From Dulcicalothrix desertica PCC 7102 (GTDB taxonomy: Bacteria; Cyanobacteriota; Cyanobacteriia; Cyanobacteriales; Nostocaceae): 64,000 bases of DNA. Location: positions 62,001-126,000 of the forward strand of contig NZ_RSCL01000008.1 in assembly GCF_003991905.1 (NCBI RefSeq), in the 5' to 3' direction. Position 1 is the stretch's first letter, and each line of letters opens with the position of its first letter. Made by a program: the position numbers and the translations under genes. Positions 10,473-18,820 of the stretch are shown here, in pieces. The notes under the pieces are model-generated. The model saw nothing but the letters and a program-made list of their open reading frames with translations, had not been told where the DNA came from and ran no database searches.

Positions 10473-10710
10473 ATATAAAACTGCAAAAATTGCTCAGAAT
10501 TCTCGGTACTCTAAGCTTGAATGATTAGCAGCAGATAGATTTAAGGCAAAATTGCTTATCCTTGCCCAGTTGGAAGCAAACAGATTCACAGCAGATGGTT
10601 GACTGATACAAAATTACTTAGAAGTATGCAAACTTGTTTGAATCGTTTACCAATACAACTCTTAGCGGCAGAAGTGTAATTGCAACTGTAATTAATTCCA
10701 AGTGGATTGG

Positions 10711-10830
10711 CAACGGATTGTAAACGGATGTAACGGATGGTGAATTTTAAGCAATGCTTTTAAATTTGTTTGTAACCGATTTTTCATCCGTTACATCCGT
10801 TGCATCCGTTGCATCCGTTACATCCGTTGC
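10711..10830. repeat. 9-base tandem repeats with a 17-base inverted copy
   Basis: Between convergent genes lie five perfect-length units of nine bases at 10785-10829 (CATCCGTTA or CATCCGTTG). Upstream at 10723-10739 the same sequence occurs in inverted orientation (AACGGATGTAACGGATG); its exact complement is 10785-10801. RNA from either strand can form a 17-bp stem with a 45-base loop. The stem may end both converging transcripts. Confidence 0.8.
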
Positions 10831-10831
10831 C

Positions 10832-11668
10832 TTAATTATTTACCGAGTGAATATTCATTCTACGGTTTGATTGCCTGACAAAACCCAAAGTTACCCGCTT
10901 CATTAACCAGTACAACCCAGTTAAAATCGCGAAGGTAATAGCAATAATCACCAAAGGTTGTTTCCCTAGCAACTCTTCAACTCCGCGCGTTAACAAATAA
11001 TCAGGTTGAGTAACCAAATCCCAACTATTAAAGCGTAAAAATCTTCCCCAATATATACCAACCGCAGATAGAGCATGGGTTGTTATTTCGATTCCTAAAA
11101 TCCATTGACTCTTACCAACGCGGTGTAAGTGAGAACCTAAATTTATCAAAGAAACTACGTAAGCTTCAAATCCTGCAAAAATTACAAATATGTAAAGAGG
11201 AATTAAAACTAAAGTAATCATCCACACTGATTGAATCGTGCGAATATCATCTATAAGGTGGATGACATCAGTCAATAAATAAGGAGCATTTGGTAAAAAA
11301 GCATAGAATACAACAAAACCTAACCACCAAAACGTAGAACTTCCGTACTTACTCTTGTATATCCAAATGCCAAGTGGTAGTAACCCAAAAGCCAAAAGTA
11401 AAGCTAACTTAAGCGTGGAAAAATTTGTGATGTGATTTATGATAGCGATTGAAAATCTTTTTATATAGTCTCTATTAGGAGATACACAGGCAAATAACGC
11501 AAGAAATCCAAGTGCCCAAGTGCCTATATGGTCACGTTTGTTGCGAAATAACCAAATACTAAGAACTAAGGGTATAAATGCCAGAAAAAGATTCCAAACC
11601 ATCCATGTGCTATTGATTTGTAAAACCTGCGTGACTCTAGCAGTTAATTCTATTAGCTCTGTTTTCAT
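10832..11668 (-). CDS. DUF1361 multi-pass membrane protein
   Basis: 278 residues from the ATG at 11668 (MKTELIELTARVTQ), chosen because AGGA stands seven bases upstream; the frame stays open another 39 codons but those look like leader sequence. At least six hydrophobic segments are visible, for example MVWNLFLAFIPLVLSIWLF, WALGFLALFACV, LALLLAFGLLPLGIWIY and LVIIAITFAILTGLYWLM. The conserved motif FLPNAPYLLTDVIHLIDDIR is the hallmark of the DUF1361 family of predicted membrane proteins, whose biochemical role is not known. It stands alone, divergent from nothing and convergent with the PEP-synthase-like gene. Confidence 0.85.
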   Translation of the reverse strand: MKTELIELTARVTQVLQINSTWMVWNLFLAFIPLVLSIWLFRNKRDHIGTWALGFLALFACVSPNRDYIKRFSIAIINHITNFSTLKLALLLAFGLLPLGIWIYKSKYGSSTFWWLGFVVFYAFLPNAPYLLTDVIHLIDDIRTIQSVWMITLVLIPLYIFVIFAGFEAYVVSLINLGSHLHRVGKSQWILGIEITTHALSAVGIYWGRFLRFNSWDLVTQPDYLLTRGVEELLGKQPLVIIAITFAILTGLYWLMKRVTLGFVRQSNRRMNIHSVNN

Positions 11669-11870
11669 ACCTATTCCTGAAAAATAAATAAAGTAGTACA
11701 TACATCCTGGGTAGAAGACCCTAGGAAAAATTTTCACGTGTTTTGTTAAAGTATAGCGACATCGATAGTGGTGGCAGTGTGGCAAAAGTGTGAATTTTTA
11801 ATGTATGAGTGCTGACTTTACACCAATTATCGCTATTTTAACTATCTACACGTGAAATTACAGAAATTCC

Positions 11871-11885
11871 AGAAACCAGGTTTCT
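11871..11885. repeat. Small palindrome AGAAACC-A-GGTTTCT
   Basis: A 15-base palindrome eight bases beyond the stop of the following minus-strand gene. Related copies lie at 37655-37720, 44043-44057, 44093-44107 and 47231-47245. It is probably a dispersed hairpin element and could assist transcription termination. Confidence 0.6.
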
Positions 11886-11893
11886 TTATATTA

Positions 11894-13141
11894 CTAGCGC
11901 ACTAATACACGACTACGAGGGCCTATTGGTCTGGACTGATTTTGTGGACGGCAGTTGACTGTATCTTTCAAACAACCTGTTTGTTCTGATGTAATTTGCC
12001 GAATTGCGCTATCGGAATTTATTGCGACTTTTCCGCTGCTAAATTCGATACCTGTCTGTTCTGAAGGCGATGTGGGAGTTGAAATAGTAGGCGCCGTTGG
12101 TGAACTAGAAATAAATGAATCACTATCAATAGGCTCCGTGACTGGAGTTTCAATAGGCGCCGTGATTGGAGGTGTTACTGGAGTTTCAATAGGCGCCATG
12201 ATTGGAGGTGTTACTGGAGTTGCAATAGGCGGTGTTACTGGAGTTGCAATGGGCGGTGTTACTGGAGTTGCAATGGGTGGTGTTACTGGAGTTGCAACGG
12301 GTGGCGCCACTGGAGTTACAACGGGTGGCGCCACTGGAGTCCCACCAGGATTAATTGGTTGCATTCCCGCTGGTACTGTAATTGTTAACCGCACCAAGGG
12401 GGTGTTCTTCATCGTATAGGAATTAAGCGCTGGTCTAGGTCTAGTACCAGATTTAGGGTTATAGTCTGTTTTAAAATCAAAAACTGTAGGACTATCCCCA
12501 CCATTTCTATCGCTGTAACGAGGCCCTTGTCCGTTGATTTCAAAGACTCCTTGATACTGCTGTCCCGTTCTGGGGTCAGTTACAACACCTTCGTAAAAAG
12601 CTCTTTGTAAAGCTAATTCGTCTTGAACTGCTGCTTGAAAATTAATTTGAAATTCTGGGTTTGGTCTACCTTGATATCTATAAGTTTTGAGTTGACCTCC
12701 TGAAAGCGCTGGTGAAGTAATTGACCCGTTTGATGATATAAATTGAAGTCCTAAAAAGTCTACAAAAGCTTTCTTAAAAGAACCATCTGGATTTGTTTCA
12801 ATTTGTACAAATTGAGAAGAATAAACTGGTACTAAATTTGGATTACTTCTGGTGCCAATATTACGGAAGTAAGTACCGTTTTTATCTGTGTCAATACGAG
12901 TCACGCGACCGTTAGTAGTTGGTCCAAATGGAAATCGTAATGTCCCAGATATTGTTCCTGTGCTTTGAATTGTCAGCTGAGCTGCTGCATGTGAAGCTCC
13001 TAATCCTAACAATAGAAACGCTAACCCACCACAACTTAGGGCAGAAAATCCTAATTTATACAAGTTTTGATTTTGTAACTTATCGCTTGTATTTGACTGT
13101 GAGCCTAAATTATTGTTTGAATTACTGTTTGAAAGGTGCAT
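11894..13141 (-). CDS. Exported proline-rich repeat protein of unknown function
   Basis: 415 residues. An Asn/Ser-rich cytoplasmic lead is followed by a hydrophobic stretch (GFSALSCGGLAFLLLGLGA) and a likely signal-peptidase site ASHAAA|QLT near residue 54. The exported part (about 55-265) is beta-rich and mentions no known motif, with segments such as TISGTLRFPFGP and GVFEINGQGPRYSDRNGG. Residues about 268-345 consist of near-perfect repeats of PVTPPIATPV, encoded by a repetitive tract at 12120-12350. A short Cys-containing tail ends the protein (TGCLKDTVNCRPQ). The Pro/Thr region is probably an extended spacer across the cell wall or sheath. A surface or periplasmic structural role is inferred; no enzyme motif is seen. 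Confidence 0.75.
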   Translation of the reverse strand: MHLSNSNSNNNLGSQSNTSDKLQNQNLYKLGFSALSCGGLAFLLLGLGASHAAAQLTIQSTGTISGTLRFPFGPTTNGRVTRIDTDKNGTYFRNIGTRSNPNLVPVYSSQFVQIETNPDGSFKKAFVDFLGLQFISSNGSITSPALSGGQLKTYRYQGRPNPEFQINFQAAVQDELALQRAFYEGVVTDPRTGQQYQGVFEINGQGPRYSDRNGGDSPTVFDFKTDYNPKSGTRPRPALNSYTMKNTPLVRLTITVPAGMQPINPGGTPVAPPVVTPVAPPVATPVTPPIATPVTPPIATPVTPPIATPVTPPIMAPIETPVTPPITAPIETPVTEPIDSDSFISSSPTAPTISTPTSPSEQTGIEFSSGKVAINSDSAIRQITSEQTGCLKDTVNCRPQNQSRPIGPRSRVLVR

Positions 13142-13198
13142 TTTTATCTCCTAAACCGCACACGTAGTACGTTTAGTTACATTTACATAGATGTAAAA

Positions 13199-15154
13199 CT
13201 AAAACCGGAATGTTGCACGCAAGGCGCCGACAATCAAAGCATTATTATCGGCGTTATGGTTAGGATTAAAAATTACAAATAAACCTGGAGTTAAAGCAAT
13301 ATTGTCATTAATTTGGGCACGATAGAACATTTCTAGATGTAATGAAGTATCATCACGTCCTCCTTGGGCACCACCTGTCTCGAAGTCTGGGATAGCAAAG
13401 TTTGGTAAGTTATAACCGTCTGGCATAGTACTTGATGTGATTTTAGGTGGTTGTCCAAATAAAATTCCCCCCAAGTTTCCAGGTGACAATAAATTGGGAA
13501 GCGCTGCAAATACTGCCCAGTTGGTGCTTTCAACGTTACCTTCTACGTTGAATGGCTTAGAAGTAGTCCAACCACCCCATCCACCTAATTGAAGATTTTC
13601 ATTAACACGCCATGCCACAGTGGCGCCAACAGCATGAGTATCGAAGCTTGTTTCTGGTACCAAAGGTGAAGCTAATTGTGTGTCACCAATACCAGTACTT
13701 ATATTGCCGTCAGGTGAGTGGTTAAACAGGTAATGAATTCCTATATCTACATTGTTACTGGGTGCGAGCGTTAACTGGGCGCCTGCGGTGTAGTTACCAC
13801 CAAACAAACCACCAATATTTATATCACCGGAAAAGCTGGGTATTTGGGAACTATAAACACCTTGTAAACTTACTCGGTCACTAATTTGCCAATCGAATCC
13901 TATACCACCAGTACCGCTACCAATTGCCACAATTGGATTACGTTGAGCAAACAAAGAAATGGCGCCGTCACCTGCACCTTCTAATGGATTAATACCACGA
14001 AAAGTATTAACGGCATTAACTCCTGCTGTTCCAACTATGACTCCTAAATTATCGGAAACAGGAAACCGATATGATAATTCGCTGAGATATAAATCATTTG
14101 CAGTATCCGACTCAAAAGCCAACCTGCCCATATTTGTAGACACCGACTCTGTAGAAGGTTTCAGGTTTCCGGCAGATAATCCAGTCAAAAGTAAATCGCG
14201 TCCGGTAAACGAAGTCGCAAGAGTAATTTGGCTACTCGCTGTTAAAGTTGTGTTTGTTTTGGCTTTACGAGGTTGTTCCTCACCCCGGTATAAAAATATA
14301 TCAGTTTCGTTAGTTCCTTGAGCGCTAATAATTGCCTGCCCATAAAGTTTTGTACTTGTAGAAAATTGATTTGCCTCAACTTGAGCAGTACGAACTTCAA
14401 GATTATCTACACGCGCAGTAACTTCTTTCAGTTCAGCTTCAAACTCTGTTTGCAAGCGTTGCAGTGTCACCAAATCTTCTTTCGATGCTAGATTTTCTTT
14501 ACTTGCAGCAATTAACTCGCTCACTTTGTCTATACAAGCATTTAATCCTGCTGCAAATTCATAACGAGTCAACGCGCGATTACCCTTAAATGTTGCATCT
14601 GGATATCCAGCAATACATCCATACCGTTCTACTAAAGACTGTAAAGCTGTAAACGCCCAATAGTCAGGTAATACATCATTTAACTGCGATACAGATGTAA
14701 CTTGTGACATCCCATCTTCTTGAGATTCTGTTGCCTCAAGTGTCTCAGGGGAAATAGATTCAGGTAGGTTTAAAGGAGTTGGGGAATTTTTTAAAGTGGG
14801 GGTAGTTACATTAGGAGGAATTAAACGAACTGGAGAAAGATTTTTTACTTGTTTATTTTTATCTTCCTCGTTTACTTTTTCCGTTCTGCTTTTTTTCTTA
14901 AGTTTATTAAGTATATTTTTTTGCTGTGTTCTTAGTTCCACAGGTGTTTGTCCGGAGCTATTTTCGGTTTGTGCAAACTCTGGTGGAGCTACTTTATTTG
15001 ATGAAGAAACGAATTGCGGTTCTTTTTGCTTTTCTAATTTTTCGCCAGATAAAGCAGTTTTGTCTTGCTGAGTTTCTGGCTCTATAGGTGATACAGGCAA
15101 TGATGGTTGCCCTGTTGTTAATACGCCCGCCATCAGCAGACTAATATCGCTCAT
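13199..15154 (-). CDS. Iron-uptake-type porin with SLH domain (SomA/OprB-like)
   Basis: 651 residues from the ATG at 15154, chosen because AGGA precedes it by six bases. A Lys/Glu/Pro-rich stretch (about 15-150) leads to an SLH domain (DVLPDYWAFTALQSLVERYG, GYPDATFKGNRALTRYEFAA). A coiled coil (about 225-265) follows, then a beta-barrel ending in ALIVGALRATFRF with the terminal Phe typical of outer-membrane proteins. This order is that of cyanobacterial major porins, which anchor to peptidoglycan-linked polymer through the SLH part and pass small solutes or inorganic iron. Oddities: the N-terminus lacks a clear basic signal peptide (MSDISLLMAGVLTTG is only weakly hydrophobic), and the charged linker before the SLH domain is unusually long. 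Confidence 0.88.
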   Translation of the reverse strand: MSDISLLMAGVLTTGQPSLPVSPIEPETQQDKTALSGEKLEKQKEPQFVSSSNKVAPPEFAQTENSSGQTPVELRTQQKNILNKLKKKSRTEKVNEEDKNKQVKNLSPVRLIPPNVTTPTLKNSPTPLNLPESISPETLEATESQEDGMSQVTSVSQLNDVLPDYWAFTALQSLVERYGCIAGYPDATFKGNRALTRYEFAAGLNACIDKVSELIAASKENLASKEDLVTLQRLQTEFEAELKEVTARVDNLEVRTAQVEANQFSTSTKLYGQAIISAQGTNETDIFLYRGEEQPRKAKTNTTLTASSQITLATSFTGRDLLLTGLSAGNLKPSTESVSTNMGRLAFESDTANDLYLSELSYRFPVSDNLGVIVGTAGVNAVNTFRGINPLEGAGDGAISLFAQRNPIVAIGSGTGGIGFDWQISDRVSLQGVYSSQIPSFSGDINIGGLFGGNYTAGAQLTLAPSNNVDIGIHYLFNHSPDGNISTGIGDTQLASPLVPETSFDTHAVGATVAWRVNENLQLGGWGGWTTSKPFNVEGNVESTNWAVFAALPNLLSPGNLGGILFGQPPKITSSTMPDGYNLPNFAIPDFETGGAQGGRDDTSLHLEMFYRAQINDNIALTPGLFVIFNPNHNADNNALIVGALRATFRF

Positions 15155-15288
15155 TGTATTCCTGTTTACTACTACCAACAATCAACTTAACAGGCAAAGT
15201 AGATTATTCACAGGATTTTTTACGTAATCATACGTTATTTAAATTACTAATATAATTAATTATTGGTATATTTACTTATTTTTTATCT

Positions 15289-15350
15289 GGTGCGTGAAAG
15301 CTATTATGTTTTGCTTTTTCATTTATATTTGTTTAGGGCTTTCACGCACC
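15289..15350 (-). terminator. Hairpin downstream of the methyltransferase gene
   Basis: Perfect 13-base inverted repeat GGTGCGTGAAAGC (15289-15301) and GCTTTCACGCACC (15338-15350) with a 36-base loop, starting five bases after the stop codon of the methyltransferase. There is no strong T run, so it may be a dispersed mobile hairpin (GTAGGGTGCGT-type repeats are common in cyanobacteria) that now stabilises or ends the transcript. Confidence 0.5.
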
Positions 15351-15354
15351 CTAC

Positions 15355-16278
15355 CTACGCACGTACTGCTCGGAACATGCCGAAGCGACATAGACCAACA
15401 CCAAATGCTAAACGCATTAACAACAGGGTGGGTACTTCTCGCAGTGATTTGATAAAACCAGGTAAACCAAAACTTATTAAACCTTTAGGACGAATAATTC
15501 CTTGCCAAATGGAGTCAAGCCAAGCTGGTAGCGTTTCTTGTGTCCAGTCAGAAGTGGTAACTGCCCCTTGTGTTAATGCTGTTGCTTGCAAAAGTTCTGC
15601 AAATCCTTCAATACTGGCAAATTTTGGATGTGCCCATTGGTCGAGTAGTTGCCGCATTACCCAACGTTCCCATAATACCAAGGGTTGCTTTCGGCTATCT
15701 CGCTGGTTCCAATCTGCTACTACAAGCACACCTCCTGGCTTAAGTACCCGCAATAGTTCTTTTGCAAAAACTGCTTTATCTGGCATATGAGGTCCTGCCT
15801 CTATACACCAAACAACATCAAAACTGGCATCTGGAAAAGACAAATTCATCGCATCATCTACTTGGAACTTAGCCGGAATTTCTGGCGCCGTTAATTCCTG
15901 TGCCCGCTTTACTTGTTCTGGGCTAATAGTAATGCCTGTAACATTAAAACCATAATCTCGCGCTAAAATTCGGCTACTACCTCCAATTCCACAACCCACA
16001 TCTAAAACGGAGGCGCCGCGTGGTAATTTTTCTAACCCACCCCAACGCACCATCTCATGCACAAAATCTACCTTAGCGGCACGAAAATCTTTGGGTTTTG
16101 GAGGGGTACCATAGTGACCTAAATGAATATGCTCGCCCCAGTAAAATTCTAAAATCCCATCTTGAGTCCATTCGTCGTAGGCATTTGCTACAGAATCACT
16201 CGATTGGTAGCGACGCGCACTAAAGAGATAGATTATTCCTAGCCCTAGCACCACCGTTAACAGCCAAATGATATTCAT
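15355..16278 (-). CDS. MPBQ/MSBQ methyltransferase (tocopherol and plastoquinone pathway)
   Basis: 307 residues. An N-terminal membrane anchor (NIIWLLTVVLGLGIIYLF) is followed by SSDSVANAYDEWTQDGILEF and HIHLGHYGTPP, the SAM-binding motif VLDVGCGIGGSSRILA, and AGPHMPDKAVFAKELLRVLK. The C-terminus is LLMRLAFGVGLCRFGMFRAVR. From memory this matches Synechocystis Sll0418 closely over its whole length, including the C-terminal signature. Sll0418 methylates 2-methyl-6-phytyl- and 2-methyl-6-solanesyl-benzoquinol at a membrane surface, a step of vitamin E and plastoquinone synthesis. The gene lies alone on the minus strand, upstream of the porin gene, with a hairpin between them. Confidence 0.9.
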   Translation of the reverse strand: MNIIWLLTVVLGLGIIYLFSARRYQSSDSVANAYDEWTQDGILEFYWGEHIHLGHYGTPPKPKDFRAAKVDFVHEMVRWGGLEKLPRGASVLDVGCGIGGSSRILARDYGFNVTGITISPEQVKRAQELTAPEIPAKFQVDDAMNLSFPDASFDVVWCIEAGPHMPDKAVFAKELLRVLKPGGVLVVADWNQRDSRKQPLVLWERWVMRQLLDQWAHPKFASIEGFAELLQATALTQGAVTTSDWTQETLPAWLDSIWQGIIRPKGLISFGLPGFIKSLREVPTLLLMRLAFGVGLCRFGMFRAVRA

Positions 16279-16379
16279 AATAATTTTGTAAATAATCTTA
16301 ACAATACTTTATTATCTTAGCTGAAAGTGAGAGTTTCTGTTCTAAAACTTAGGAATTATGCGTCTGGTGGTTGCGGCGC

Positions 16380-17621
16380 CTAAAAAGCCATTTCTTCCCG
16401 ATAGCTCAACTGTGAGGATAAATCCGCGATAAAAGCAGCAATTGCATTTATTCCAGTATGTAACATTCCACTTGCGGCTCTATAACCTCGCCGACTCCAG
16501 CCAGCCCAGCCCAATTGTTCTCCAATCTCACCAAACTCCGTAAGAATGTTTTCAGACACTTGTACTGATGATTGCTGGAGTATTACTAGTTCCTCGTGTT
16601 GCTTCTCGTTTTGAGTTTGAAGTTCTAATAATTCTTGCTCCTTAGATTTCACAAGGTTTTGCAGCCTTTCTACTTCTGATGACAATGGCGTAATTGTTTT
16701 CTCTAAATCTGAATTTATTACTTTTGCTGCTTGGGTTGTAAAAGTATTATTCCAGTTGTTTGCACTGGCGCCCTCTAAAGCTTTTTCTAATTCCGTCACT
16801 CGTTGTTCTAATTGTTCGTTTTTAATTTGTAAAGCACGCACAGACTGTAGCTCCTGTTGAGTCGCTGCTAGTTGCTCAAGCAATGCTTGTTTTGCTTGTG
16901 CCATTGATGAAGCGTATTGTTCAGCTGCTATGAGTTCGCGTTTCACTTCTTGTCGTGCTGCGTCTCGAAGTTCTATATATTGCCCTTGCTTCTCTTCTGC
17001 TTGTTCTCTATCTCGTTGTGCCAAAGCTTCGGCTATTTTCTCTTCCACTTGGGCAGCAGTAAACAATTCTGGTGCCTGTTCCGGAGTTCTTGAGGTCTTG
17101 AGTGGGGGAGTAGAGGGGGAAGAAAAATTTCCTCCCTTTCTTGAACCTCCTCCACTTTTCACCTGTTGCGCTGTTTTTTTGCCTGTACCTACTAATTCTT
17201 TTACCAAGTCGTTGCTGACTTTGGTTAATTGACGAAGTGCTGAAACACTCCACTTTTGGACATTTTGACGAACAATCTGTTGTATTTTTACAGGAAGCTT
17301 GTTAAACCATGCCCATATTTCCATCGCTGATGTGGCTATGTAGCGAGAACTCCCGAAATCGTCGCTTTTGAGCCATTCTTCAAACACTTTTTTTCCATCA
17401 GGGCATTTGGAAAGACACTCTAAGTAAAAATTTTCTAGGCTATAACCAACTTGAAGCAGACCGTCGAAGCTTTGACGAACAAAGCCAAAGAAGTTACCTA
17501 GAGTGGCTTTTGCTGTGCTTTCCAGGCTGGGTTCATTAAATCGAGTGTAGTCGAAACTATATTCTAAGTTTAATGAAATGTTAAAGATGGGCGCCTTGTC
17601 GTCTTGTGCTATTGAGTGCAT
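16380..17621 (-). CDS. Long coiled-coil protein of unknown function
   Basis: 413 residues from an ATG at 17621. Residues 1-150 form a helical domain with aromatic clusters (NFFGFVRQSFDGLLQVGY, SAMEIWAWFNKLPVKIQQ). A Ser/Gly/Lys-rich linker (about 155-185) follows. Residues about 190-350 are an almost continuous Gln/Glu/Ala coiled coil. The C-terminal 60 residues (GWAGWSRRGYRAASGMLH, AIAAFIADLSSQLSY) may bind a membrane or partner. No enzyme motif is visible. The next gene upstream on this strand is an 88-residue protein behind a probable terminator, so co-transcription is uncertain. A structural or DNA/membrane-associated role is possible; I do not recognise the family. Confidence 0.75.
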   Translation of the reverse strand: MHSIAQDDKAPIFNISLNLEYSFDYTRFNEPSLESTAKATLGNFFGFVRQSFDGLLQVGYSLENFYLECLSKCPDGKKVFEEWLKSDDFGSSRYIATSAMEIWAWFNKLPVKIQQIVRQNVQKWSVSALRQLTKVSNDLVKELVGTGKKTAQQVKSGGGSRKGGNFSSPSTPPLKTSRTPEQAPELFTAAQVEEKIAEALAQRDREQAEEKQGQYIELRDAARQEVKRELIAAEQYASSMAQAKQALLEQLAATQQELQSVRALQIKNEQLEQRVTELEKALEGASANNWNNTFTTQAAKVINSDLEKTITPLSSEVERLQNLVKSKEQELLELQTQNEKQHEELVILQQSSVQVSENILTEFGEIGEQLGWAGWSRRGYRAASGMLHTGINAIAAFIADLSSQLSYREEMAF

Positions 17622-17656
17622 AATTAAGAGATATCCCTTTTACTAATGTGGGAAGC

Positions 17657-17699
17657 AAAACCCTCCGAAACGATTGCGAGTCAGAATGCGGGGGGTTTT
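17657..17699. terminator. Probable bidirectional intrinsic terminator
   Basis: Arms AAAACCCTCCG (17657-17667) and CGGGGGGTTTT (17689-17699) form a 10-11 bp stem with a 21-base loop. A T run follows on the plus strand and a shorter one on the minus strand. It sits between the 88-residue gene and the coiled-coil gene and may end the former. Confidence 0.6.
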
Positions 17700-17747
17700 T
17701 GCTATTTCAATAATTATACCCAAAAAGGCACTTCTAAGTTTGACTTG

Positions 17748-18014
17748 TTACGATTCTTTAGAATTATTGTCTTTTGCTGGAATTATTATCTGCATTTCCC
17801 AAACGATATCTAATAATCGCAGGTAACCTGGTGCCAGCTTGGGTATATCGCTTGGGTCTGTTAACCAATTACTGCAACTACTTTCATTGTATCCAGTTAG
17901 TTCAGCTAGTAGCTTACAGCACTCTTTGCGATAACCGTACCGTCCTACCTTTTTGTTACTTTTCCTTGGAACCCATTTAGCGCAAAACTCTTGTGGTTGT
18001 AATGGTTCAAACAT
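17748..18014 (-). CDS. Small protein of unknown function (88 residues)
   Basis: An ATG frame beginning MFEPLQPQEFCAKWVPRK. The sequence is basic in its first half (KSNKKVGRYGYRKECCK) and contains LLAELTGYNESSCSNWL, a helical stretch that could be part of a helix-turn-helix, then PGYLRLLDIVWEMQIII. It lacks a signal peptide. Codon use is similar to that of the neighbours, and it has its own intergenic regions on both sides, so I think it is real. A small DNA-binding or regulatory protein is possible but unproven. Confidence 0.6.
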   Translation of the reverse strand: MFEPLQPQEFCAKWVPRKSNKKVGRYGYRKECCKLLAELTGYNESSCSNWLTDPSDIPKLAPGYLRLLDIVWEMQIIIPAKDNNSKES

Positions 18015-18063
18015 TTATCGTTAGCTTTTGTATATTAAAGTACCTAAATATGCCTAAATATTG

Positions 18064-18097
18064 CAAAAAAGCTTAACCTATAGGTTAAGCTTTTTTG
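18064..18097. terminator. Perfect 34-bp palindrome with A and T tracts
   Basis: CAAAAAAGCTTAACCTA followed immediately by its exact complement, so the 34 bases read the same on both strands. An A tract, a GC-containing stem and a T tract are the features of a bidirectional intrinsic terminator. It lies 50 bases upstream of the 88-residue gene, with no gene ending nearby on the right. Confidence 0.6.
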
Positions 18098-18820
18098 GTT
18101 AATATAATCTTAGGAGAAAATGATGGTATTAGTCAATATTGCTCGGTGCGCGTTCACGTAAACGTAGTCTTCCCGAAGGGTTAAAATAGTAAGCGTGCTG
18201 ATAATGTTGGTAGTTGGCGCCTGGGGATAATGTCAATAAGCATCAATTAATAAAAATTGAGTAATCAATAAGCATATATGCTAAATTGATAATAAAAATT
18301 TATGTTTACTGGTTTATTGTTGGATAAAATTGATAGTTAAAGCGAGGGAATTATAAAAATAAATATGGAAATTGAGAGTTAAAATTAAGAATAAAATAGC
18401 TTTAAAAACTCAAGGCATCAATAATGTGAATTAATTAAGCTAATATTGCTAATATTCCAAAGGAAAAAGGGTGAGTAGAAATTGCCTATAAGTTGTAAGA
18501 TTGGATATTTCTTTTTTTTTAATTTTTAATTAACAAATGCTTTCATTGTGGGAAAGCGTGCTGAAGTTAGTTTACGCTTCACGTGAAACGACATAATTTT
18601 TTATACAGTTGGCTTATACTTAGTGAAAACCAACCAACGTTTGGTGTTTTGGTCACTTATGTTTTAGGCTACAACATTTCTTTGACAAGTATCTAACTAA
18701 ACAGCAGTAGAAGTAACTTAAAGAAAACTGTAGAGATTGAGTTATTTCTACGATTTATGTAATAATTAGCCATAAATTAAATATATATTTGTAAATAAAT
18801 TTACCAGCCACGTATACAAA
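18098..18820. other. 723-base intergenic region upstream of the sensory block
   Basis: No gene is seen. At 18148-18182 there is a short GC-richer repeat-like stretch (GCGCGTTCACGTAAACGTAG), resembling remnants of dispersed cyanobacterial repeats. At 18622-18657 an imperfect inverted repeat (AGTGAAAACCAACCAA with TTTGGTGTTTTGGTCACT) could form a leader hairpin about 160 bases before the kinase start. The rest is AT-rich and probably holds the promoter of the kinase operon. Confidence 0.5.

Noticed and set aside
10785-10829. Possible CRISPR-like array
   Set aside because: Units of nine bases with no spacers; no cas genes in the window.
12120-12350. Plus-strand frame rich in Gly-Val-Thr repeats
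   Set aside because: It is the antisense of the Pro-Thr repeat region of the exported protein gene, whose frame has a signal peptide and normal start.
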